64,000 bases of DNA from Thalassotalea sp. Sam97 (GTDB taxonomy: Bacteria > Pseudomonadota > Gammaproteobacteria > Enterobacterales > Alteromonadaceae), in NCBI RefSeq assembly GCF_041379765.1, contig NZ_CP166919.1, forward strand, positions 310,001 to 374,000. Reading direction: 5' to 3'. Shown piece by piece: positions 43,927 to 52,185 of this stretch. Numbering within the stretch: position 1 is the stretch's first letter; the number at the start of each line of letters is the position of its first letter. Position numbers and translations under genes: made by a program. The notes under the pieces were generated by a model, which saw only the letters and a list, made by a program, of their open reading frames with translations, was not told where the DNA came from and made no database searches.

Positions 43927-44523
43927 CTAAAATGATACTTTAGGTGCTTGCTGAATTTGTTCTGAGTCGTCGAATTCTAATAGGCTGGCATCAGTTGCAT
44001 GACCAAATAAGCTAGCAAATAAGGTTTGCGGAAAGCTTTGTTTGTAGGTGTTATAAGTCATTACTTGATCGTTAAACGCTTGGCGGGCAAAGCTGACTTT
44101 ATTTTCGGTACTGATCAGCTCTTCATTTAGCTGCATCATATTCTCATTTGCTTTTAGTTCAGGGTAATCTTCCATGACCATATTGAATTTACTCATTGCC
44201 CCCATAAGCGCCTGTTCAGCACCACGCAACGATTGCATCGCTTGTGGGTTGCCCGGTTGTGCTGCTGCTGAAGCAAGCCCTTTAGCAGCATTGTTACGGG
44301 CAGAGATAACCGCTTCCAAGGTATCTCTCTCATGGCTCATGTAAGCCTTAGCCGTTTCGACTAAGTTAGGTATCAGGTCATAACGTCGCTTTAATTGCAC
44401 TTCAATTTGCGCAAAAGCATTTTTATAGCGATTTTTTAGTGCGACTAGTTTGTTAAAAATACCAACAACATACAACGCAGCAACGACGACTATCACGATG
44501 AGAATAATGACGGAAGTACTCAT
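43927..44523 (-). CDS. lemA: LemA family protein
   Basis: 198 residues: one N-terminal membrane helix (VIILIVIVVVAALYVVGIF), then the LemA core with FAQIEVQLKRRYDLIPNLVETAKAYMSHE and the coiled region ending at VMTYNTYKQSFPQTLFASLFG. Its function is unknown; it is thought to form a membrane-anchored four-helix bundle. It is 35 bases upstream of the M48 peptidase gene and must be cotranscribed with it. The pair is inserted between mutM and rpmG. Confidence 0.9.
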   Translation of the reverse strand: MSTSVIILIVIVVVAALYVVGIFNKLVALKNRYKNAFAQIEVQLKRRYDLIPNLVETAKAYMSHERDTLEAVISARNNAAKGLASAAAQPGNPQAMQSLRGAEQALMGAMSKFNMVMEDYPELKANENMMQLNEELISTENKVSFARQAFNDQVMTYNTYKQSFPQTLFASLFGHATDASLLEFDDSEQIQQAPKVSF

Positions 44524-44702
44524 AATAACCCCTTACAGGTTTGTTTGTTAATATTGTGTAAGTTTGCCTGTTGTCAGTCTAGTGCGCAAGCAATTGGTGA
44601 ATAAAAAATACTCAGCGGATAACGATTTTAATGAGTTGTTGATGAAATAGCGGATTTAGGCGGGCAGCGAGCTGCTGTAGCGTCGGCCAAATTGTAGGTA
44701 TA

Positions 44703-44730
44703 AAAAAACCCGGTAGATACCGGGTTTTTT
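44703..44730. terminator. Bidirectional terminator after rpmG
   Basis: AAAAAACCCGGT and ACCGGGTTTTTT form a perfect 12-bp stem around AGAT, with a T run on both strands. It lies 19 bases after the rpmG stop on the minus strand. Confidence 0.88.
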
Positions 44731-44748
44731 AAGAAAGCGGTTAATCAA

Positions 44749-44904
44749 TTACTTGATTTTAGCTTCTTTGTAGATCACGTGCTTACGAGCTTTTGGATCA
44801 AATTTTTTGATTTCCATCTTCTCAGGCATAGTCTTTTTATTCTTGTCAGTAGTATAAAAATGACCAGTACCAGCAGATGAAACTAAACGAATTTTATCAC
44901 GCAT
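44749..44904 (-). CDS. rpmG: 50S ribosomal protein L33
   Basis: 51 residues: MRDKIRLVSSAGTGHFYTTDKNKKTMPEKMEIKKFDPKARKHVIYKEAKIK, read from the minus strand and easily missed for its length. It matches L33, the zinc-free type (only no CxxC pairs are present). The gene starts 12 bases after rpmB, from which it is cotranscribed, and a bidirectional terminator follows. Confidence 0.97.
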   Translation of the reverse strand: MRDKIRLVSSAGTGHFYTTDKNKKTMPEKMEIKKFDPKARKHVIYKEAKIK

Positions 44905-44915
44905 GGTTCAATTCC

Positions 44916-45152
44916 TTAGATTTTTTCGCCACGGGCACGGATGTCTGTTAATACAGCATCGATACCTTTCTTGTCGATGATACGCATTCCTTTAGGAGTA
45001 GTGCGTAATTTAACGAAACGATTTTCGCTTTCAACCCAAAAACGGTGTGTTTGTAGGTTTGGTAAAAAACGACGACGGGTTGCGTTCATAGCGTGTGAAC
45101 GGTTGTTACCTACCATCGGTTTTTTGCCTGTAACTTGGCAAACTTTAGACAT
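44916..45152 (-). CDS. rpmB: 50S ribosomal protein L28
   Basis: 78 residues from ATG 45152: MSKVCQVTGKKPMVGNNRSHAMNATRRRFLPNLQ, with Lys/Arg-rich centre and KGMRIIDKKGID in the C-terminal half. The three extra residues (MTH) in the longest frame are not used. L28 is a structural protein of the large subunit. rpmB-rpmG forms an operon conserved beside radC and mutM, preceded by a strong promoter ~215 bases upstream. Confidence 0.97.
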   Translation of the reverse strand: MSKVCQVTGKKPMVGNNRSHAMNATRRRFLPNLQTHRFWVESENRFVKLRTTPKGMRIIDKKGIDAVLTDIRARGEKI

Positions 45153-45360
45153 GTGAGTCACTCCAATAATTAATTTTCAGCTCGAGCTTGTTACTTATAT
45201 CGAGACATATTTAAAAGTATCGATTGATACTTTGATATCTGAATCGATATCAACTCCTCAGGCCGTCGCCTATAGGAGCCTGAAAAAGGTCGCAAATTAT
45301 ATAGACGTCCTAAAAAATGATCAAGCTTTATCGGCTACAAATTAGGCTGATATTCAATTT
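45153..45360 (-). promoter_or_regulatory. Long structured leader of rpmB-rpmG
   Basis: The ~200-base leader between the predicted start site near 45361 and rpmB has strong small hairpins: AAAGTATC/GATACTTT at 45214-45233 and GATATC repeats just upstream. It holds no open frame. It may carry autogenous control by a ribosomal protein, but no known leader motif is recognised. Confidence 0.4.
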
Positions 45361-45367
45361 GGCGCCG

Positions 45368-45396
45368 ATTATACGGTGGTTTGTTGAAAAACCCAA
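45368..45396 (-). promoter_or_regulatory. Sigma-70 promoter of rpmB-rpmG
   Basis: On the minus strand TTGGGT (45396-45391), a 17-base spacer and a perfect TATAAT (45373-45368) are followed by a GC-rich discriminator (CGGCGCC), the form of stringently controlled ribosomal promoters. Confidence 0.75.
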
Positions 45397-45590
45397 CATA
45401 AATTATGCAATTATTGCAAAAAACATCGCAAAAATTAGCGTGTTTTGGTGACAGGCATGCTGAGTTAATGTGGCTAAGTATACCCGTTGACGATTTTTTA
45501 TTGCTGATAAGCCTTTAAAATTGGGATTCACACCAGTTCACTGCTAAATTTTAACGTACTAGCACTGGTGTGGCACTGAGGAGGTTGGCT

Positions 45591-46484
45591 ATGCGTTGGC
45601 AAGGCAAACGAAAAAGCTCAAATGTAGAAGATCGTCGCGGGCAGCGTGTTGCTGCTGGTGGTGGGTTACTGGCCGGGGTTGTTCGTTTTGTGCCGATGTT
45701 ATTGAAAACCAAGATGGGGCGCATGGTTTTAATCATTGGTGTTATCGGTTATTTTGCAGCGCAAATGTTTGGCGTTAACATTGCACCTAATTTAAGTTCC
45801 GATCAGCAAGCAGGTTCTAGTGCGCCGTTATCGGCAGAGCAAAAGGAGCTGGGTGAATTTGTTGCCACTGTGCTCGCCGATACTGAAGATACTTGGCACT
45901 CCCTGTTACAACAAAAAAATTTAAATTATCGTGAACCCGTGTTGGTGTTATTCACCCAAGCGGTACAATCCGCGTGTGGCATGGCTGGCTCGGCTATGGG
46001 GCCGTTTTATTGCCCTGCCGATGAAAAAGTGTATATCGACCTATCTTTTTACCAAGATTTAAAAAGTCGTCATGGTGCGCCTGGTGACTTTGCCCAAGCC
46101 TATGTGATTGCCCATGAAGTTGGGCATCATTTACAAAAAGTGATGGGCACCACAGATAAAGTGCGCCGCGCTCAGCAAACGGTCAGTAAATCAGAAGCAA
46201 ATCAATTGTCAGTGCGTTTAGAGTTGCAAGCCGATTGCTATGCTGGCGTTTGGGGTCATCATGCTCACAATCAACGTGGTCTACTTGAGCCTGGTGATTT
46301 AGAAGAGGCGTTAACGGCCGCTGCAGCGATTGGAGATGACCGACTACAAAAGCAAGCACAAGGTCGAGTGACACCTGATAGCTTTACTCACGGTAGCTCT
46401 GACCAACGAGTTCGTTGGTTTCGCAAAGGTTTTGAATATGGTGACTTTACCTTGTGTAATACCTTTAACACCAATCAACTCTAA
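45591..46484 (+). CDS. ypfJ: Neutral zinc metallopeptidase, YpfJ family
   Basis: 297 residues from ATG 45591, preceded by GAGGAGG; the longer frame from 45570 starts in GTG without an RBS. A charged N-terminus (RWQGKRKSSNVEDRRG, the family signature) and a hydrophobic helix (~40-62) lead to a peptidase domain with HEVGHH at 175-180. Family PF04228. Likely inner-membrane bound with the domain outside; the substrate is unknown. Divergent from rpmB and convergent with radC. Confidence 0.9.
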   Translation: MRWQGKRKSSNVEDRRGQRVAAGGGLLAGVVRFVPMLLKTKMGRMVLIIGVIGYFAAQMFGVNIAPNLSSDQQAGSSAPLSAEQKELGEFVATVLADTEDTWHSLLQQKNLNYREPVLVLFTQAVQSACGMAGSAMGPFYCPADEKVYIDLSFYQDLKSRHGAPGDFAQAYVIAHEVGHHLQKVMGTTDKVRRAQQTVSKSEANQLSVRLELQADCYAGVWGHHAHNQRGLLEPGDLEEALTAAAAIGDDRLQKQAQGRVTPDSFTHGSSDQRVRWFRKGFEYGDFTLCNTFNTNQL

Positions 46485-46547
46485 TGATCTTATGCACGCT
46501 ATTATGGCTAGCTTTGTCTAGGCATAACCTAATGTAGGTCGTTAGCG

Positions 46548-47219
46548 TTACATATCACCACGTTCGGCTAAGCTGCATGTTAGATGGCCGGCGACAATAA
46601 TATGATCTAATACACGCACATCAATAAGTGCTAACGCATTAATTAATCGTTGGGTTATTTGTTTATCGGCTAAACTCGGCTCAGCAATACCAGATGGGTG
46701 ATTGTGCGATAAGATCAGTGCCGCGGCTTTATATTTAAGCGCATATTCGACCACGACTCGAGGATAGACTGTTGCCGCATCGATGGTGCCAAAAAATAGT
46801 TTCTTATAACAAATGACATTATGTTGGTTATCGAGAAACAGTACCGCAAACACTTCGTGATGCTCGTGTTTTAATTGGCTAATGAGATATTGCTTGGTTT
46901 GTTGTGACGAGGTTAACGCACACCCCTTGCGCAAAGGAGATGCTAAATAACGGCGCGACATTTCAAGGCAGGCTTGCAGTTGTACATACTTGGCTTCACC
47001 TAAGCCCCGTTGTTGGCAAAAGGTAGTCATGTCAGCGGTAAATAAACTGTGCAGGTCGTTAAATGTTGTGAGTAATTCTCTAGCTACGGCTACGGCATCC
47101 ATACCTTTAATGCCAGTACGTAAAAAGATTGCTAAAAGTTCGGCATCGCTCAAGCTTTGCGACCCCAATAACAGCAGTTTTTCTCGTGGACGTTCGGCTT
47201 TAGGCCAATTTTTGATCAT
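46548..47219 (-). CDS. radC: RadC family JAB/MPN protein
   Basis: 223 residues. N-terminal HhH-like region (LSDAELLAIFLRTGIKGMDAVAVARELL), C-terminal MPN/JAMM metallo-fold with SHNHPSGIAEPSLADKQIT (His-x-His plus Asp). The name suggests DNA repair, but the original link was to a recG allele and the true role is unsettled. It is divergent from coaBC, as in E. coli. Confidence 0.95.
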   Translation of the reverse strand: MIKNWPKAERPREKLLLLGSQSLSDAELLAIFLRTGIKGMDAVAVARELLTTFNDLHSLFTADMTTFCQQRGLGEAKYVQLQACLEMSRRYLASPLRKGCALTSSQQTKQYLISQLKHEHHEVFAVLFLDNQHNVICYKKLFFGTIDAATVYPRVVVEYALKYKAAALILSHNHPSGIAEPSLADKQITQRLINALALIDVRVLDHIIVAGHLTCSLAERGDM

Positions 47220-47404
47220 TGACGCATCCTTGCGTGGGTTTTAATTGGCCTCAGAGATGCGCAGTACTGTATTGCTAAGTTACAATGTGAATACTCACTA
47301 ATCTCAAGATAACGGTTTAATATCTCAGTAATTACGTGTTATCTTATCGGCACTTATTGTTAAGGTAGTATTATTACTGTCTTTTAAAAGCGTAGCAGGT
47401 AGAG

Positions 47405-48619
47405 ATGTTTTTACAGAATAAAAATATCGTATTAGGTGTTACTGGTGGTATCGCCGCGTATAAATGTGCTGAGTTAGTACGCCGTCTTAAAGATCACGGC
47501 GCTAATGTACGTGTGGTAATGACTGAGGGGGGGAAGGCATTTATCACGCCATTAACCTTACAGGCCGTATCAGGCAATCCTGTCAGTGATAGTTTATTAG
47601 ATCCTGCCGCGGAAGCGGCTATGGGACATATTGAATTGGCCAAGTGGGCCGACTTATTGTTGATTGCGCCTGCATCGGCTAATACGCTTGCGCGTATGGC
47701 ACACGGTTTAGCCGATGACTTGCTGATGACAATTGCGTTAGCGACGCCAGCTCCGGTTGCTATCGCACCAGCAATGAACCAACAAATGTGGCATGCTACA
47801 GCAACGCAGCAAAACCTCGCAATTATTCAACGTCGCCATATTAATGTTTGGGGGCCTGCTGCTGGCGAACAAGCCTGTGGTGATGTTGGCTTTGGTCGTA
47901 TGATTGAGGTAGCTGACATTGTGGAACGTGTTGTTGAATTTTTCCAGAGTAATGATAATCAACTACTTGCAGGACAAAAGTGGTTAATTACCGCAGGGCC
48001 AACACGCGAAGCAATAGACCCTGTGCGTTACATATCCAATCACTCATCTGGTAAAATGGGCTTCGCTATTGCCGATGCGGCGACTAAGCTTGGCGCTGAG
48101 GTACATATAGTTGCAGGCCCTGTTAACTTACCAACGCCGAATGGCTGTCAGCGTAGCGATGTGCAAAGTGCTGATGATATGTTAGCCGTGGTAATGCAGA
48201 AGGTGACTAACAGTGATGTGTTTGTCGCTTGTGCCGCAGTTGCCGATTATAAAGTGGCTGAGATCAGCGAGCATAAAATTAAGAAAACGGATGACAACAA
48301 TCATATGCAGATTGCATTGGTGAAAAATCCAGATATTGTTGCATCGGTAGCAGCGCTAAAAGAAAAACCTTTTACGGTTGGCTTTGCGGCAGAAACTCGC
48401 GATGTTGAAACTTATGCCAAATCAAAGTTACAACGTAAAAACCTTGATATGATCGCCGCTAACGATGTGGCCAAAGCGGGTCAAGGATTTAATAGTGACG
48501 ATAATGCGTTAACGGCATTTTGGTCATCGGGGCAGCAACAGCTGCCACTTACCAGCAAAGCAGAGTTGGCTAAGCAACTGGTCACCCTAATAAATGAACG
48601 TATGCAAAATTTAAAATAA
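47405..48619 (+). CDS. coaBC: Bifunctional CoaBC (Dfp): PPC decarboxylase and synthetase
   Basis: 404 residues. The N-terminal flavoprotein half (GVTGGIAAYK, MNQQMW, ACGDVGFGRM with the active Cys) decarboxylates phosphopantothenoylcysteine; the C-terminal half (ITAGPTREAIDPVRYISNHSSGKMG, and KKTDDNN for the Lys) makes it from phosphopantothenate and cysteine. Together they are steps two and three of CoA synthesis. In E. coli dut lies next; here it is absent and slmA follows. Confidence 0.96.
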   Translation: MFLQNKNIVLGVTGGIAAYKCAELVRRLKDHGANVRVVMTEGGKAFITPLTLQAVSGNPVSDSLLDPAAEAAMGHIELAKWADLLLIAPASANTLARMAHGLADDLLMTIALATPAPVAIAPAMNQQMWHATATQQNLAIIQRRHINVWGPAAGEQACGDVGFGRMIEVADIVERVVEFFQSNDNQLLAGQKWLITAGPTREAIDPVRYISNHSSGKMGFAIADAATKLGAEVHIVAGPVNLPTPNGCQRSDVQSADDMLAVVMQKVTNSDVFVACAAVADYKVAEISEHKIKKTDDNNHMQIALVKNPDIVASVAALKEKPFTVGFAAETRDVETYAKSKLQRKNLDMIAANDVAKAGQGFNSDDNALTAFWSSGQQQLPLTSKAELAKQLVTLINERMQNLK

Positions 48620-48735
48620 ACCGAGCTTTCGTTAGCTGGCGGTTGTTTATCCGCAGTTTATCGGTGGTTTACGATTGTGACTTGGGTCACCGTAATGCCG
48701 TTTATATACAACACATGAACAAGAAGAATAGATCC

Positions 48736-49320
48736 ATGTCAGAGAATCAAAAACCAAATCGTCGACAACAAATTCTCGAGTGTCTTGCACACATGTTAGA
48801 AACGAGTCCAGGCCAGCGAATCACCACCGCTAAATTAGCTGCAGAGGTAGGCTTTTCAGAAGCGGCGTTGTATCGTCATTTTCCGTCAAAAGCACGCATG
48901 TTTGAAGGCTTAATTGAATATATAGAAGAGTCTATCTTCTCACGTATTAATATGATTTTGAGCGAGCAAAAAGAGACCTTAGTACGCTGTCATCATATTA
49001 CTCATGTGATCTTGGTGTTTGCAGAGCGCAACCCTGGTATGTGTCGTATTTTGGCGGGTGACGCGTTAGTCGGTGAAAACGAGCGATTGCGTGCCCGAGT
49101 TCATCAGCTATTTGAAAAGCTTGAAACTCAGTACAAACAAATTATTCGTGAGCGTAAACTGCGCGAAGGAAAAGCCTTCCCAATCGCCGAAGCGGCATTA
49201 GCTAATACATTGTTAGCGTATTGCGAAGGTAAAATTAGCGCCTATGTGCGTTCTGGTTTTACTCGCAAGCCAAGTGAAAACTTCAGCGAGCAATGGCAGT
49301 TTATGATGGCGGGTTGTTAA
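48736..49320 (+). CDS. slmA: Nucleoid occlusion factor SlmA
   Basis: 194 residues from ATG 48736 with AAGAAG upstream, TetR-type HTH (ITTAKLAAEVGFSEAALYRHFPSKARMFEGLIEYIEESI), the diagnostic SlmA sequence. An in-frame ATG at 48715 has no RBS. SlmA binds DNA sites on the chromosome and disrupts FtsZ polymers to keep division off the nucleoid. It lies 116 bases after coaBC and ends at its own terminator. Confidence 0.95.
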   Translation: MSENQKPNRRQQILECLAHMLETSPGQRITTAKLAAEVGFSEAALYRHFPSKARMFEGLIEYIEESIFSRINMILSEQKETLVRCHHITHVILVFAERNPGMCRILAGDALVGENERLRARVHQLFEKLETQYKQIIRERKLREGKAFPIAEAALANTLLAYCEGKISAYVRSGFTRKPSENFSEQWQFMMAGC

Positions 49321-49357
49321 CGCAATTTTCGCCCCCACATCATAGAAAACCACCAAT

Positions 49358-49381
49358 AAAGCCAGTTTAATACTGGCTTTT
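49358..49381 (+). terminator. Intrinsic terminator of slmA
   Basis: AAAGCCAGT and ACTGGCTTT make a nine-bp stem with a TTAAT loop and a short T run, 37 bases after slmA and 21 before the pepD start. Confidence 0.75.
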
Positions 49382-49402
49382 CATTAGCAACAAGAGCTTA
49401 TT

Positions 49403-50860
49403 ATGAGTGAATTAAATCAATTGCAACCAAACAAGCTTTGGTCCATCTTCGCCAATATCTGTGCCATTCCACATCCATCAAAGCATGAACAAAAAATTTC
49501 GGCTTGGATCCAACAGTGGGCCGCGGAGTTAGATATTGAATGCAGGGAAGATGAGGTTGGTAACCTATTCTTGAAAAAGCCCGCGACAGCAGGCATGGAA
49601 GATCGTAAAGGTGTTATTTTACAAGCCCATATGGATATGGTACCGCAAAAAAACAATGGTACCGAGCATGACTTTCTTACCGATCCAATTCGTCCGTACA
49701 TTGATGGTGAATGGGTAACCGCAGAAGGTACGACCTTAGGTGCGGATAATGGCATCGGCTTAGCGTCGGCGATGGCCGTGTTAGCCAGTGATGACATTCA
49801 ACATGGCCCATTGGAAGTGCTTGTCACTATTGACGAAGAAGCGGGGATGAGCGGTGCCTTTGGTTTAAAAGCCGGTTGGTTAGACGGCGATATTTTAATT
49901 AATACCGATTCTGAGCAAGAAGGTGAAGTCTACATGGGCTGTGCCGGAGGTGTTGATGCTAGTGCTACGTTTGCACTTGAAACCGAAGCTGTACCTGCCG
50001 ATTGGGAGTCGTTTAACATTTCGATTTCTGGACTTAAAGGTGGCCACTCAGGTGTTGATATTCATCTTGGCCGTGGTAATGCCAATAAGTTGTTAGTGCG
50101 CTTTTTATTGCAAGCGACAAAGCAGTTTGGTGTTCAACTTACAGAGCTTAATGGTGGCAGCCTGCGTAATGCGATTCCACGTGAAGCAAATGCCAGCTTT
50201 GTGGTTGCCAAAGACCAAGTTGCAGCGTTAACTGCCGCGTTTGAAGCCTACTTAGCACAAATTAAGCAAAACCTACATGCGGTTGAGCCTGACTTATCAA
50301 TGATGCTTATTCAGCCAGAAGAGTTTGAAAGCATGTGGTCGAAGGCATGTCAGCAACATATTCTAGCGGCACTTAACGGCACACCCAATGGTGTATTGCG
50401 AATGAGTGATGATATTGAAGGGGTGGTAGAGACATCTGTTAACCTTGGTGTGCTGCGTTGTAAAGGACCGAAATTTGTTGCTCTAAGCTTGATTCGTTCA
50501 TTACATGATGATGGTCGTATTGAAACCGAAGAGATGATCGACTCGGTATTTGGCTTGGCGGGTGCCAGTGTTGAATTTTCAGGAGCGTATCCAGGCTGGA
50601 AACCGAGTACTGATTCACAAATTATGAACTTAGTTCGTGAAACCTATCAGCAAACGTTTAATAAATTACCTGAAATCATGGTGATTCATGCCGGTCTTGA
50701 ATGTGGTTTATTTAAAACAGAATATCCTCATCTTGATATGGTATCGATTGGTCCAACGATTAAGTTCCCGCACTCTCCTGATGAGAAAGTGGAAATTAAA
50801 ACGGTTGCGCAATACTGGACATTATTAACTAACGTATTGGCAAATATTCCGAAAGCTTAA
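49403..50860 (+). CDS. pepD: Aminoacyl-histidine dipeptidase PepD (M20)
   Basis: 485 residues, the standard PepD length. M20 zinc blocks: QAHMDMVPQ (His, Asp), GTTLGADNGIGLA (metal-bridging Asp and Asn region), TIDEEAGMSGA (catalytic Glu) and INTDSE; the C-terminal MVIHAGLECGLF completes the site. Cytoplasmic dipeptidase hydrolysing Xaa-His and other dipeptides. E. coli has pyrE after slmA; pepD occupies this spot here. A bidirectional terminator follows. Confidence 0.95.
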   Translation: MSELNQLQPNKLWSIFANICAIPHPSKHEQKISAWIQQWAAELDIECREDEVGNLFLKKPATAGMEDRKGVILQAHMDMVPQKNNGTEHDFLTDPIRPYIDGEWVTAEGTTLGADNGIGLASAMAVLASDDIQHGPLEVLVTIDEEAGMSGAFGLKAGWLDGDILINTDSEQEGEVYMGCAGGVDASATFALETEAVPADWESFNISISGLKGGHSGVDIHLGRGNANKLLVRFLLQATKQFGVQLTELNGGSLRNAIPREANASFVVAKDQVAALTAAFEAYLAQIKQNLHAVEPDLSMMLIQPEEFESMWSKACQQHILAALNGTPNGVLRMSDDIEGVVETSVNLGVLRCKGPKFVALSLIRSLHDDGRIETEEMIDSVFGLAGASVEFSGAYPGWKPSTDSQIMNLVRETYQQTFNKLPEIMVIHAGLECGLFKTEYPHLDMVSIGPTIKFPHSPDEKVEIKTVAQYWTLLTNVLANIPKA

Positions 50861-50885
50861 TTGTCTTAAAATAGGTTACACCGTA

Positions 50886-50924
50886 AAAAAGCTCGCGCTA
50901 AGAGGTTCTTGGGGCGAGCTTTTT
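50886..50924. terminator. Bidirectional terminator pepD / cytochrome b
   Basis: AAAAAGCTCGC and GCGAGCTTTTT pair perfectly over 11 bp around a 17-base loop, with a T run on both strands, between two convergent genes. Confidence 0.8.
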
Positions 50925-50972
50925 ATATTTGCGCTAGTTGTTTGTGCACTTTATGGTTGAGACGTTAAGCGT

Positions 50973-51629
50973 TTAATAGCTACTAAATTCGATAGCAAAG
51001 TAATATAAAGCACCGGCGCTACTGAACCAGATAAACAAGGGGGTTAGCACAGATTTTAACTGTGGCTGTAGGTTATGATTGAAATCTGAACTTTTCTTGT
51101 AGCCAGTGACTATGCTCGCAATGACATTGTCACCACGCATGACATGAAAAACGCCAGCCAGAGCATGTACGGCGATTAAACCCAGTAATACATCAAAATT
51201 ACTGCTGTGTAAGCTGTCCATGTATGTGGCCACTTTTTCAGAGGCAAAGCCATAGAGTGGTCCCTCGGCAAAAACATCATCGGTGGCGAATAAGCCGCTA
51301 ATGATTTGCACCATCAGGGTTATTAATAACGCGATGACCATGTAACCACCCACTGGGTTATGGCCAATATGTGGTTGACTGATGCGGTTATTACGCCACG
51401 CTTGGATAACGGTTATTGGTGAGCGGACAAAGTGATTAAAACGTGATGTCTCACTGCCCATAAAACCCCAAACGATACGACTAATCCACAGGCCAGCAAG
51501 AATAAAACCACAGACAAAATGCAGTTCAAAATAGGCGTTATCTGCGCTGTACCAAAGTAAAGCCAGCAAACATAGCTGGCTTAGGTGGTAAAGTCGGGTG
51601 TAATTATCCCAAACTTTAATTTTATGCAT
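50973..51629 (-). CDS. Cytochrome b561-type membrane protein (PF01292)
   Basis: 218 residues from ATG 51629, starting MHKIKVWDNYTRLYHLSQ, then four helices with heme-ligand histidines (LYH, ELHFVCGFILAGLWISRIVWGF, LGLIAVHALAGVFHVMRGDN), as in the Ni/Fe-hydrogenase/cytochrome b subunit family. Likely a di-heme membrane electron carrier. Its start overlaps the b562 gene stop by eight bases (ATGCATAA), so the two are co-translated and probably exchange electrons. The longer frame to 51677 is rejected. Confidence 0.88.
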   Translation of the reverse strand: MHKIKVWDNYTRLYHLSQLCLLALLWYSADNAYFELHFVCGFILAGLWISRIVWGFMGSETSRFNHFVRSPITVIQAWRNNRISQPHIGHNPVGGYMVIALLITLMVQIISGLFATDDVFAEGPLYGFASEKVATYMDSLHSSNFDVLLGLIAVHALAGVFHVMRGDNVIASIVTGYKKSSDFNHNLQPQLKSVLTPLFIWFSSAGALYYFAIEFSSY

Positions 51630-52053
51630 CGCAATCCATCTTGAACGCTTTATGACCTTTTTTAGCAAGTTTGCCAATTTTCGCTAACGCTTGTTTGCGC
51701 GCAGTATTATCTTGCGCGCGAATAAGCTCCATGGTGGCGCTTTCAAGATCGGCCATACCACGCTGATATTGATTAAACTTGGCTTTTTGCTCATCGTTTA
51801 GTTGCTCATTATCGGCAACAGATAATGGTACTAGAGTATCGCCTTGACGAATATTCGCTAGCAGAGATTGTGCCGCTTGCTTTACCGCTTGCTCATCACC
51901 CGCTTTTAAAGACTGCTTTATGATTTTCATATCGTCTTTCATATTACCCATCACTTCCGCTAATGGGGTTTCACCGCACATTGGGTGAGCGGCGAAGGCG
52001 CTTGGTAAAAAAGATATGCTAAGTAGAGATGCCAATGCGATGTTTTTTATCAT
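51622..52053 (-). CDS. Periplasmic cytochrome b562-family protein
   Basis: 143 residues with a signal peptide (cleavage at AFA/AHP). The mature four-helix bundle has Met42 in DDMKIIKQSLK and His134 in KKGHKAFK at the positions of the axial ligands of cytochrome b562. Two cysteines, Cys26 near the N terminus and Cys141 at the C terminus, may pin both ends by a disulfide. It lies upstream of and overlaps a cytochrome b561-type gene, giving a likely soluble partner. Divergent from rnr. Confidence 0.78.
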   Translation of the reverse strand: MIKNIALASLLSISFLPSAFAAHPMCGETPLAEVMGNMKDDMKIIKQSLKAGDEQAVKQAAQSLLANIRQGDTLVPLSVADNEQLNDEQKAKFNQYQRGMADLESATMELIRAQDNTARKQALAKIGKLAKKGHKAFKMDCDA

Positions 52054-52185
52054 TGTTATGTAGTTCCTTTAATGGCTAATGAGGTGCTTTTATGTTCTTG
52101 TTATTTCGTGAAATCGAGAATTGAATTAAAAGCCCTATTTAATGTTAAGGTGGTATACTAACTAAAAAAGCAAGCAGATCAAATT

